NCBI GenBank assembly: GCA_019633425.1 | Contig: WSUB01000364.1 | Coordinates: forward strand, 1-16,770 | Origin: Tulasnella sp. 424 | Lineage: Eukaryota; Basidiomycota; Agaricomycetes; Cantharellales; Tulasnellaceae | DNA: 16,770 nt | Direction of reading: 5' to 3' | Shown here: one piece after another, positions 1-9,409 of the stretch | Layout: every line of letters begins with the position of its first letter | How positions within the stretch are numbered: the stretch's first letter is position 1 | Program-made: the position numbers and the translations under genes | Notes under the pieces: model-generated | Databases searched by the model: none | Told to the model about the DNA's origin: nothing | The model's input: only the letters and a program-made list of their open reading frames with translations

Positions 1-86
1 CCTTGATGCGGTAAGGTGAGCGGGGTGAGGTGAGAGTAGAAACCGAGCTCTTCCACGGTCGTCCCGGCTTCCGCACTGGAGGGCAT
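1..86 (-). CDS. Possible 5' end of a gene running off the left edge (weak)
   Basis: On the minus strand an ATG at 86-84 opens a frame that stays open to the window edge and begins MPSSAEAGTTVEELGFYS. The context before the ATG (ccccacg) is acceptable for a fungal start. A second, upstream minus-strand ATG at 172-170 in another frame is also open to the edge, but its translation is rich in Arg, Pro and Ser and looks like a shadow. I recognise no family. The only support is an open frame of about 28 codons and the room for a divergent promoter between here and the gene starting at 683. Chance is a fair alternative. Confidence 0.2.
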   Translation of the reverse strand, partial: MPSSAEAGTTVEELGFYSHLTPLTLPHQ

Positions 87-682
87 CGTGGGGATCCTGC
101 TGGGTGTCTAAGAGTTTGTCTCTTCAGCCCAAGCAAGATGTTCTCCACCAACCCTCCCTCGTTCTTCCTCATCTAGTGTTTGTGCCGCTTGACGCCTCGA
201 TTTGATAGCAGACTCGGCATCCGAAAGTCTCGGATCTCCCCAGTCACTCTATCAGCGAGTGGTGTCAGGTGGCAGGCGGTTGAACGGTATTTGTTTGGTC
301 CAAAATTGGGCTCGTCGGCAAGCGCCCGTCGTCTCCTGGGGTGCAAGTGAGCGCTTATGTCGAAGAGTCGGTAGCTTCTGACTCGAGCGAATACATAGGG
401 GTAGCTAAGACTAGCCTAGGAGTTTCCTAGGTCTACCGTCAGGACCTTCAGACAACGGAGCACGAATTAGGCTATTTCTGCACTTTTTCTGAGTCGAAGT
501 TGGCTCGTTGTGAGGAAAAACCTGCCTATATGCGAGCATAGATGCCGGCTGGCGCAGACTGTGGTGTTTGCGGCGCGGGGCTATGCAGTCAACATTCGAA
601 GTGTGCACCGCCCTCGAATGGTCCCCTGTCGACTCCCTCGACCCCACCCTCTACGTCTTCTCCCCCCTGATACTTCTAAATA
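87..682. other. Intergenic region, probable promoter of the DUF6535 gene
   Basis: No coding exon is supported here. The open frame on the minus strand at 411-647 has no splice-compatible neighbour and no recognisable motif. The last 60 bases before the ATG at 683 are pyrimidine-rich (runs of ccc, ttctccccc), as is common for fungal leaders. Two CCTAGG palindromes sit close together at about 415-430. Nothing else stands out. Confidence 0.4.
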
Positions 683-3310
683 ATGGCAACGGCAACGGTC
701 AAGTCCTACAATCTACCTCAAATTCCTCAAAAGTTTGGTGAAGATGGCGGGAGATTTTGGAAACACTACGATGACGTAGCGGACGAGTTGGACGACGATC
801 TAGTCAAGAGACTCAAGGCCCAGCTAGACGGCCTTCTCATTTTTGTACGATTTCTTCGTACCACTATCCTACTGAGATCTGCACCTAACAATGCCCTCTG
901 GTTGCAGGCAGGTCTGTTCGCCGGGGTCAATTCCGCGTTTCTCACAATCACTCTGCCCATGATGAGCGCGAATCCAGTGGATGATACCAACGCACTCCTC
1001 CTACAGCTATTAAGAGCCGAAAAAGGCGCTCTTCAAGCTGCTAATGACTTGCCTTCCTCCTCTTTCTCGCCAGCGCCCGCCGTTTACGCCGTCAACGTCC
1101 TCTTTTCCATCAGCCTCACCTTGGCACTTGTCTCTTCCTTTACAGCAGTCCTTGGTCAGCAATGGCTCGTCTACTATCGCAAGCATGAAGGCGGAGGCCC
1201 CGAATACGAGCGTTGGGAGCATCTCAGGAGACACCTAGGTGCCGATCGCTGGAAGCTGGAACAAATCCTCGACGATGTTCTGCCAAGCCTTCTCCAGCTC
1301 GGAGTGGCGATATTTTGCGCTTCCTTCGTTCTGTACCTTGGCATTCTGAACCGCACAATTTGGATCTACATAGCGGTTCCCGTTATAGCCGCACTAACCG
1401 CATTGTTTCTCACAGCAATCGCGGCTGCATGGGACAAGTGGTGCCCATTCCAAAGTCCGCTCTCGCACGGAATTCATCACGTGCTGCCCGTAGCAGCGAA
1501 GTTTGTTCGGAGCGTCATTGTATGGAGTTCATTGGGTGTTGGGGGCCTGATCAGCAGCGTCCAATCTTCGATCAAGATTCTCTGGACGTTCTGCGTTATG
1601 GGCAGAAGTTGGTCGTGGAGCCGGGAACACGTTATGGAATCGATCTCGAACCGGGAGCCCACAGTTGTTCGAGCCGCACGGGCCGCCGGTGAATGGATCG
1701 AGGATCATATGAATCGTCCGCACGACGATCCAAGCAGTCCGAAATTTCTTGCATTGAAACGGGTTATTTGTACGTCGGAGGATCAAAGGGCCCTAGACTG
1801 CGCAATTGCGAACCTTCGTGCAGTTACGGACGAGCAGACTCTTAAGCGGATCGTAGCCGACGACGAGATGCACGATCGCCTGCGACATTTAGCCCTCAAC
1901 TCCTCACTCGAGAATTCCGACACCAGCACGCACCGACTTAGGGGAACCGACATTCTAACGTACAGGCGGAAATCACTTTATGCAGGAGGATATCTGCATA
2001 CAATACTGCTCGGAGGTTCATTGATCGACTTCTTGTCAAGTCGAGAGAGGGGTCTCTCCTCCAATCGAGACTTTGGAGAGATCCAGAACAAACTTTGTCA
2101 CTATGTCGAATATCTCTGGGACCAATTATTCTATGAGATGCGGTATCCGTCGTCTGCCGGTGACACCGTCATAATCGACACGCTTTCGTGCATGATAGGA
2201 ATTCTGGCTGTCGGGCCAGGTCTGGAATCGTCTGCACGTCGAGGAAGACTTTTGACACATTACAATTCTTACATCAGCTCCACCCTGGAAAACAATCCAC
2301 CTGACAAGGTGATCGCCATAGCTGCTTGCGAGCTATTGATCCGGAATGAACTGTATCATATTGACACGGCTAGAGATGTCGAAGCCGTCAGACGCTGGAT
2401 CAAGACTTCCTTCGTTAAGCTTCAAGGTGCTTATGCTTCTGGGTGAGGAACTATAGACTCGCTTCGCTTTATAGGTTGCATTATATTCTAATGGATGTCT
2501 TAGCTTCACAGCAGCAGAAGCGTACATCACGGAGGCGATGCAAACGGTCCCCGCGGATCTCCTGGTTTCTACGGGTCATTTATACTGCGCAGTTTTCTGC
2601 GCTGCGTTCGAATGGGAAAGGAAAAACAAACACGGCTTCACAAAATATCTCCTTCTTCATTTCTCCTCGTTCATCGGGGATCTTCTAAACTCGCTGGACT
2701 CTCCGATTAGGCGGTTTGGTTCGACGCGGGACCGTTTGATGCATCAGAAATCCATCTCAATAGCATTCAGAGCGTCTCACTTCATCCGGTATTCTTTCCA
2801 TGTCAGAAGAGAAAAGCATACGGCACATCGGACTCTGATTGAGGTAAGAGCTAGAAAACTCTCTCACCCGGACGTATAATTAACGGCCGCTCTGCAATAA
2901 CTCAGTCGTTGGTAAAGCACCTCCGCTTCGTGATGGAGACGTCTACGCCTACTATAGAACACGACAGCGCACTACTCGAGCTCCTTCGACCATTTCTGGA
3001 AACATTAAACCTTCCGGCGTCCGTTGACCCCAGTGGCACCGCTCGGAGGTCTTTTGATTTGTTTGTTCGAACCTTCAAAGAGTTTGAACACTGGATATGG
3101 CGTGGAACACGGCCGCAGGTAGGCAAGGCACCCTGGAGACCCATTGTGGAGAACGCGACCCTCACGACGATCCTTTTACAGGTCCCAAGACGTCTCACTC
3201 GCGATCCCGACATGCAGTGGTGTCAGTTTAAGCAGCCTCACTCAACCTCGGGCTCCCGCAGCGAAGACCAAATCGAAGTCCTATCAGTGCTTGAGAGCAT
3301 TCAGGTTTGA
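683..3310 (+). CDS. DUF6535 multi-pass membrane protein, five exons
   Basis: Proposed exons are 683-844, 908-2442, 2504-2843, 2906-3118 and 3182-3310, giving 792 residues. All junctions are GT-AG and keep phase. The N-terminal part matches DUF6535 (Pfam PF20153): WKHYDDVADELDDDLVKRL, then LLIFAGLFAGVNSAF, which is restored only when the 63-nt in-frame intron 845-907 is removed. Four hydrophobic segments are visible near residues 52-73, 114-140, 180-201 and 206-228, the last two closely spaced. A soluble, helical C-terminal region of more than 500 residues follows; I do not recognise a domain in it. The family is a large set of paralogues in Agaricomycetes with no known biochemical role, so I assign none. 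The start is the first ATG after a pyrimidine-rich leader and is followed directly by the conserved region. Introns 2 (61 nt) and 3 (62 nt) are well supported by continuation of an open frame; intron 4 (63 nt, in frame) is less certain, and keeping it would add 21 residues. The stop at 3308-3310 is the first in frame. Confidence 0.8.
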
Positions 3311-4497
3311 GACCCGTAGACCTTTTCTTGGAGAAATGATTGCCTTCGTCTCTAGCCTTCACGGAACAGACTTGACCACTCCCATCAAGGATTCCTGTGT
3401 GAACTTCAATGATCGTTTCCCACCCGATCACTCTTGGCTTTGACGTCCTTCTCTGTAGGTTCTTCCCCTCCCACTCCAATCTTGTTCTTCTTTCTGCCGT
3501 TGAATCGTTCCGTTTTCATTTTAATCCGTGCCGGCCGTATGGGAAACTATGAACATTCCTTGCCCCGTGTCGTCTCTTATTCCATAATTGTAGCTTTCCA
3601 CTGACGAATATGTTTGCAACCTCATGTTTCGAAGTTCATTAGACAGCTTCTCTGCTACCACGACTCTGACAGCTTCAAAAGTCGCTAGAATGTCGTGTTA
3701 ACCGACGGTCCGACGCGCACGACCTGGCTTCCCTGGGCATGATCCTCGGCCGCTTCAAACCAATCAATTCAGTCACGGCGATCCTTATTCGGAGAGATCG
3801 ACGGTTTTTTATTCCCTCGACTTCGAGAATTCGCCAAGTTCACGAAGTCAAAAGTGCACGTGTCTCACGAGAGGTAATCAGAAAAGAAGAAGCTAAAACG
3901 CGTGTTATTCAAATCTAGGGACATTCACAAAAGGTCGGATACTCGGCGAAAACCCGGAAGGATAGCAGCCAGGCAAGAAGCCCTGAAAAGAATCGGGGCA
4001 AAGGGTGAACAGGGTAGTCGTTTCGACGAGAACGGATAAAACTCTGCTCGGGTAATTGAATTGAGGGATCGTCGAGCACACCGAGAGGGTCCCGGCGAGG
4101 GATTTCGGAGTGAAAAAAAAGGCCATGACTGGGAACCTGCAACCTCGAACGGCCAAGCTAGTGCATCACAATAAAACTTGCAGAACACGGAAAACGAGCG
4201 ACGAGAGGGAAACAAAAGAAAAGAGAAGCAGAAAGAGGAAAAACAAGATGGGGAGGTGTGCACGAGAGAATATACACATACGTATCGAAATCGTTCCGTC
4301 TAGGACATAAGAAAGAGAAGGAGGGGTTTAAGGGGGGAAAGACAAAAGAGCACAGCGGTACGGATCAGACTCAACAGCAGAGAAGAGAAAAAAAAGAGTA
4401 AATACTGATGGTACACCAAGGGGAGCAAGGGGGAATCTATTTTCGGTATATTTTGGTCTTTTTTATTTTGTTGAGAACGTGAGTGATGAGTGATTTA
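3311..4497. other. Intergenic region between convergent genes
   Basis: About 1.2 kb separate the stop of the DUF6535 gene from the stop of the NF-YA gene. No open frame here shows a recognisable motif or chains through splice sites. The stretch from about 4190 to 4400 is strongly purine-rich on the plus strand, so it is pyrimidine-rich when read as the 3' flank of the minus-strand NF-YA gene. A CCAATCA sequence at 3760-3766 and a CACGTG at about 3857 are isolated and have no gene downstream to serve. Confidence 0.5.
4462..4467 (-). other. Candidate poly(A) signal of the NF-YA gene
   Basis: The plus strand reads tttatt, giving AATAAA on the minus strand about 31 nt past the NF-YA stop codon at 4500-4498. 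It lies in a T-rich stretch of the plus strand. Fungal poly(A) signals are loose, so this is only a reasonable candidate. Confidence 0.35.
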
Positions 4498-6030
4498 TCA
4501 TTGAGGAGCTAAGGGGAGCGAGACGACATTTGTAAGGTGGCAGCCGCCGGGATAGCAGTGCCCGAGAGACGACGTACCTGGCGACGTATAGCCAAACCCA
4601 TCAGCGGCATCTACACCCGCGATGGGCAATTGGGCCTCCCCCACAAACTTTTGAACTCCCGCAACTGCAGCAGGGTCGAATTCATAGGCATCAACATCTC
4701 CGACAGCGCCAGAGCCCTCAAAGGTTTCCAGCTGTTCTGCGATGTAGCCTGCATCTGCTCCCATACTAGGATCGAGGTCTTCCGGAGCGACCATTACCTC
4801 TTGAGTGATGTGCCCATCGTCCTCTTCCTCCCTGCGACTCCCCGGGGTTCCTGTGTCCGTTGTAGCGGTATTAGTGTTCCCCGCAATGGATGATGTACCA
4901 CGCAAATCTATGTCTGGACTAGGAGCAGACTCGGATTCGGCCGTTGGGTGCAGGGCTGGGTCGTCCTCTAGGGTAGGAGAGGTGCCTTCTACGTTTTCTT
5001 CATCGTGATGTGCGTTTTCGTCTTTGTTTTGCGGTTGGGTTACCACCCCGCCAAGCCCAGCTGCGATTTCAGCTGCGGTGAGGAATCGTCCACCAGGGCC
5101 TCGTGGACGACGCATGGCATGCTTGTGTCGAGATTCATGCAGGTACGGCTAACGAGGAAAAGGGACGAGATGTGAGCATGGTAATTGCCGAAGCAAGGGG
5201 GAGATGGAGACGGAGGTGGTTTCGATGGCCGAGTCTCCCCAGATAGCCCATAGGCGACGTCCCCAAAGGAATGACCGCGCCACGTTCACGCGTTGTTTTT
5301 TTGCACCGTGTAGGTGTAGGGTGTGGGGGAGGGAGCAGAGATGTCTCTCGGCGGAAACGCGTCTCTCGGGGTCTGCCGGGGGGGACTTCCATGTATGGGA
5401 ATCCAACACCGATCGCGGCACTCACCTTTCGCTGACGGCTAAGACGATGTACTTCTTCCAATCGCTGCCGTGCTACCCGCCGCTTGAGGATCCGATGGTA
5501 TTGCTTCGCATTGACGTATAGCGGTTCTTCATCCAGGGCTTCTCCGTCTGCGGTCTGACCTCCTGCATGTTCGGGGGGAGGAGGGGCCGGAATGTACTCG
5601 GAATGCTGCAACGGTGGAGGAGCAGGTGCGTACTCGACAGCGTATGGTGGACCTCCTCCAGCTACAGATGATGAATCTGGGTATTGAGGGGCTTGAGGGG
5701 CGGGAGCAGGGGCCTGTGGATGATGAGTTCTAGTTTGGACTAGAGGACTTGGGGGCCCTTGGTGATGCGTCTGCGGATGTTGTTGCTGCTGTTGCTGTTG
5801 TTGTTGCGTAGGATGATGATGGTGATGCCTTGGTGGCGGCTGTTGGTGATGTGGGTAAAAGCCACTTGGATCGTACTCTTGGACATATTGCTGGTGTGAG
5901 TGGGGATGAGGAGGAGCCTGCTGCAATGGTGGTGGTTGATAACCTCCTAGAATGAGTGTTAGTTGAATGTGTACGGTGGTAGTGAGTGAGAGATACCTTG
6001 ATAGTAGTGGAAGAGATAGTCGTCGTTCAT
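4498..6030 (-). CDS. HAP2: CCAAT-binding transcription factor subunit NF-YA / HAP2
   Basis: Exons on the minus strand are 6030-5997, 5946-5426, 5148-4578 and 4508-4498, giving 378 residues. The signature is the two-part HAP2/NF-YA core at about residues 151-213. The first half, EEPLYVNAKQYHRILKRRVA onward, is the helix that joins the HAP3/HAP5 (NF-YB/NF-YC) dimer. The second half, YLHESRHKHAMRRPRGPGG then RFL, reads the CCAAT box. A 277-nt intron (5425-5149) separates the halves exactly after SRQRK. The N-terminus starts MNDDYLFHYYQ, crosses a 50-nt intron, and is rich in Pro, Gln and His with a run of five His and one of nine Gln, typical of an activation region. The C-terminal half is acidic and of low complexity. 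A 69-nt in-frame intron (4577-4509) with strong gtacgt and ccccttag ends probably removes 23 codons just before the terminal APQ. The gene is divergent from PUF6. In fungi this complex controls respiratory, haem and other genes; targets here are unknown. Confidence 0.92.
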
Positions 6031-6213
6031 TCTGGCACCGAGTATTATGTATAGCGTCAAATGTCCTTGGGGGAGGGCGCACCGTCTCTGATTGGGCAAA
6101 GAACGAATCACCTGCAACACTTCATCTTATTTAATCAGTCCACGGATATTATATCCCCGCTATCTCCGTCCATTCAGCGACCTTTCAAATTTCATTCACC
6201 CCTCTCTTTCATC
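6031..6213. promoter_or_regulatory. Shared divergent promoter of HAP2 and PUF6 with a CCAAT box
   Basis: Only 183 bp separate the HAP2 start (6030, minus) from the PUF6 start (6214, plus), so both promoters must lie here or overlap the genes. The plus strand reads tgattggg at 6089-6096; the minus strand is therefore cccaatca, which contains CCAATCA, the preferred NF-Y/HAP site. It lies about 62 bp before the HAP2 ATG and 120 bp before the PUF6 ATG. The PUF6 side is CT-rich just before its ATG. Binding is inferred, not shown. Confidence 0.6.
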
Positions 6214-8803
6214 ATGCCTCCAAAGCGCCCTGCGGCTGGAGCGGCAAACACTCAGCCTCCAAGAAAGAAACAGCATGTGGAAAAGCCAAAGTCGCTAAAA
6301 GCATCCCGGAAAACTCTCATTTCGACCAAGAAAAGCGCGGATCGGGAGGAGAAAGCCGCTCCCCCGAAACCAAAGCGGAAAGCTCCGATCACCTCGAATG
6401 TACCGCTAAAAAACGAGAGCGACACTGACGAAGATGAAGGGGATGAGTTTGATGAGATGTCGGAAGCGAGTGACGATGATGATGAAGAGATCAAGGACGA
6501 GGATTCAATGGACGAGGACGGCGCCGAAACCAAGCCCAAAAAGAAGAAGAAAGTGACTCCAAGTACGCGTTACAGTGTATATCTATGTTAGTCATTGACT
6601 GAGCCCCTTTGTCTCTAGAAACACCCGCAGAAAGTCATGCTTTACAGCGAGAAAAGGCTAAAGAACGTCGCCTAGCCCGGCCGAACGGGGAGATGATCGT
6701 TGAAGCGAAGAAACACTGGGAGCTCGCTCGACAACATAACCTTTCAAAAGAGGAGCGCCAGAAGCATGTCAACAATCTAATGGAGAACGTCAAGGGCAAG
6801 GTCAAAGATGTCGTCACCAAGCACGACGCAAGTCGTGTCATTCAAACTGTGAGCACGCCCCTTATGACTCTCCCAAAGTCTATTCGAGCAAAACCAAACT
6901 ATTACTTTCTTTAGCTCGTAAAATACGGATCCCAATCCCAACGCAATACCGTCGCCCGGGAACTCCAAGGCGCCTACCGCGACCTTATCCAATCCCGTTA
7001 CAGCCGCCACCTAGTCCTCAAACTCATCCGATGCTGCCCTACCCTTCGCTCCGAAATCTTCTCCGAATTCCACGGCCACGTCATTCGCCTCTTACTCCAC
7101 CGCGACGCAACGGAGATCATCTCCTCCGCATTCACCGACTACGCCTCTCCGCAAGAGCGAAATCTCTTGATTCGGGACTTTTATGGGAAAGAGGTGGCGT
7201 TGTTTGATAGTGAAACGCTGAAAGCCGGTGGGTTGAAGGCTGTTATGGACGATGCGGATGAAACGAGGAAAGGAAGGATTTTAAGCGCGTTGAAGAGCAG
7301 CTTGACGAGAATGTACGTCGACCATTGGGACTTAGATGACTAGTTCTGACATGCCCGGTATCGACTTACTAGTTTTGACAACCCTGACAAAGGAGCGGTC
7401 GGCCATCCCGTCGTCCACCGAGCTCTCTGGGAGTACCTCCAAGAAGTGTTGCGCCTTCCAACTCCCGATGAACAGGTAAAGGCACGGAATGAAATGTTTG
7501 AAAAGTACGTTTTTGAAGCGCCCTAACCCTTTTGATTTGATATTGACCTCAACTAACACTTCAGCTGCCACGAACTCCTCGCCGAAATGGCACATACAAA
7601 AGACGGTAGCCGAGCTGTCCGGGAATTTGTCGCTTGGGGATCTGCAAAGGTAAACCCTAATTTCGGTACCCGAATGTGTTCCCAGAAAACGAAGGTTTCT
7701 GACCCCCATTTCGCCATAGGATCGGAAAAAGATTTTAAAGACGTTCAAGCCTCACTTGGAGAGAATGTGTCTCGATGATCAAGCACAGTTGGTCCTGTTC
7801 ACGTGCCTCGACGCGATTGAGTGAGTGATTTATATTTTACACGATGGGACGTTTCGATCTCACTTCTGGATTAACCGTTCAGCGATACGAAAGCTCTCGT
7901 TAGCACAGTCGTAAATGTAAGTATCGGTCTTTTTGAATCTTCCGAACTAGAACCCGCTGATGAAGATCTATCTACAGGACGTCGTTTCCCTCGCTCCTAA
8001 ACTCGTCCTCCCGCCCTCTTCTACCGACTCCACAACTGACCTCGCATCCGGTCGACGCTCCTTATTCTACCTCCTCCTCCCCCGCGACCCTCGTTACTTC
8101 ACCCCAGCACTTACCCGCACCATCGCCGAAACCGACGCTATCGTTGCACAAACATCCAAAAAGGACGCGGAAGTGAGGAAAAAAGAAATCTTGGCCGGGG
8201 CGAGCGAGGGGTTATTGAAGTTCGTCACGAGTGAAGCGGAGAAGTTGGTCAGGGATCCAGCGGGCAGTTTGGTTGCGACCGATGTGGTGTTACATGCTGA
8301 AGGAGGTAAGGCACTGTGGTTGGCTCCTTTCCGGAGCGCAATTAGACTGATCCATGTCACGTGCTGCAGATAGGTCCTCGGCAACGAAAGCGCTCCTGAG
8401 GCCGCTAGTCGACTCCCCATTCCCCTCACCCTCTTCAACGTCTCACCCAATCGACCTCGCTCATTCCTCCCGTCTATACAAAAATCTCCTGCAAGGTGGC
8501 CGATTTTCTCAAAAATCCAACTCAGTTGTCACCGTGCCATCGTATTCCGCGATCGACTTTGCCCGAAGCATGCTCGCCGACGTTGGAAAGGAAAAGCTAT
8601 TGACGATGGCCACGGAGGGAGGTGGAGCGTTCGTTTTGACCGAGCTGGTGGAGAGGTTTATTCAAGAGGGAAGTGGTGAGGAGAAGAAAGAGTTGAAAGC
8701 GTGGGTTGGAAGCAAAGCTGCGACGAAGAAGATTGAAGAGAGTAGTGCGAAGGGGAAGGATGCGCTGCTGTCGAAGGTGAACGAGCTACGTTCCTTAGTG
8801 TAG
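6214..8803 (+). CDS. PUF6: PUF6/PUM3-type pumilio protein with CPL domain
   Basis: Nine exons (6214-6562, 6619-6848, 6915-7312, 7373-7504, 7565-7649, 7720-7820, 7883-7916, 7978-8305, 8370-8803) give 696 residues, close to the roughly 650 of yeast Puf6 and human PUM3. All eight introns are GT-AG, 56-70 nt, and keep phase. Residues 1-117 are of low complexity: basic blocks, an acidic Asp/Glu run, and KPKKKKKV, an SV40-like nuclear signal. Pumilio-type helical repeats follow from about residue 150, for example DASRVIQTLVKYGSQSQR, SRYSRHLVLKLIRCCP and TKDGSRAVREFVAWGSAKDR. The CPL domain (PF08144) is at about 430-570, with GRRSLFYLLLPRDPRYF and the SKKD motif. The C-terminus ends VNELRSLV. Members of this family are nucleolar RNA-binding proteins in 60S ribosome assembly; yeast Puf6 also represses ASH1 mRNA translation. 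Expected location is nucleus/nucleolus. The ATG at 6214 is preferred over an upstream in-frame codon because conserved basic sequence begins there and a CT-rich leader precedes it. Confidence 0.93.
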
Positions 8804-9409
8804 TATGATATTATGCACTATCACGTCAATTGTAATGGAAGTCGTTAGCTTCATGTGGCTGACTATTCGGACTTCATCAACTCAGCATCGCCGCACCTTT
8901 CCCACTTATATCCCTAATTCGGTTAACCGGAGAAATACTACCATATACTGTATAATTTCGACCTTAGCGTCGTTCCTGTGGCGTTTCTGAAAATTTCTAC
9001 GGACGTTCCTGAAGAATCCATAAGGAAAGTGGGCCAAATCCGGTGTCAGAAAAAATGGGGTGGGACACGGGACCGACTTTAAGGTCGAAATTATACAGTA
9101 TACTGCTCCCACAAGCCACCTCTGGTTATTTTAAAGGTCCGGGTGGAAGCCACCATTAAAGCCAAGCTTTAAATGCTGCTAAGTTTACCACGAAATCCGC
9201 GTGTTCGTCGTTGTAGCAAGTGGAAAGATGGACGGTAAGAGGATTTTGCGACACCGAATCACCTCTACAGTCTCTAGTCCCGTTTATGAGGAGGCTACAA
9301 ATCGAAGTTTCTGCATGTTCGAAAACCATACGTTATTCGTGTGCACAACGAAGACGGAAAGATGAGGCTCACGATAGGGTTTACATACATGTTGCTGTTC
9401 GACCAAGGG
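8804..9409. other. Intergenic region holding a small inverted-repeat element
   Basis: No gene is supported. The region lies between the PUF6 stop and the 3' end of the GT15 pseudogene. Its main content is the MITE-like element at 8946-9100, described separately. The remainder, 9103-9409, should once have held the last exons of the GT15 pseudogene, but I cannot find the expected GYxHPPFxHCP-like coding signal on the minus strand. Confidence 0.5.
8946..9100. mobile_element. MITE-like element with perfect inverted ends and TA flanks
   Basis: The sequence tactgtataatttcgacc at 8946 returns as its exact reverse complement ending at 9100. Including flanking TA on both sides, the repeat arms are 23 bp and perfect (8944-8966 and 9080-9102). 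Inward of the arms, about ten of the next sixteen positions still pair, so the element is a long imperfect palindrome. A TA on each side fits the TA target duplication of Tc1/mariner-type elements, and the 155-bp length with no coding capacity fits a non-autonomous derivative (MITE). No transposase is in the window. Alternatives are a chance hairpin or an RNA-level structure downstream of PUF6, but 23 perfect bases with TA at both ends make a transposon remnant more likely. Confidence 0.6.

Noticed and set aside
415..430. Neighbouring CCTAGG palindromes as a regulatory element
   Set aside because: Too short, and explained by chance; no known fungal site was recognised.
411..647. Minus-strand frame of 78 codons before the DUF6535 gene
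   Set aside because: No motif, no splice partners, and it covers the likely promoter of the gene at 683.
6031..6082. Upstream start for NF-YA beginning MRPPPRTFDAIHN
   Set aside because: This reads through the 50-nt first intron in another frame. The start at 6030 plus splicing gives a clean MNDDYLFHYYQGGYQPPP and uses consensus splice sites.
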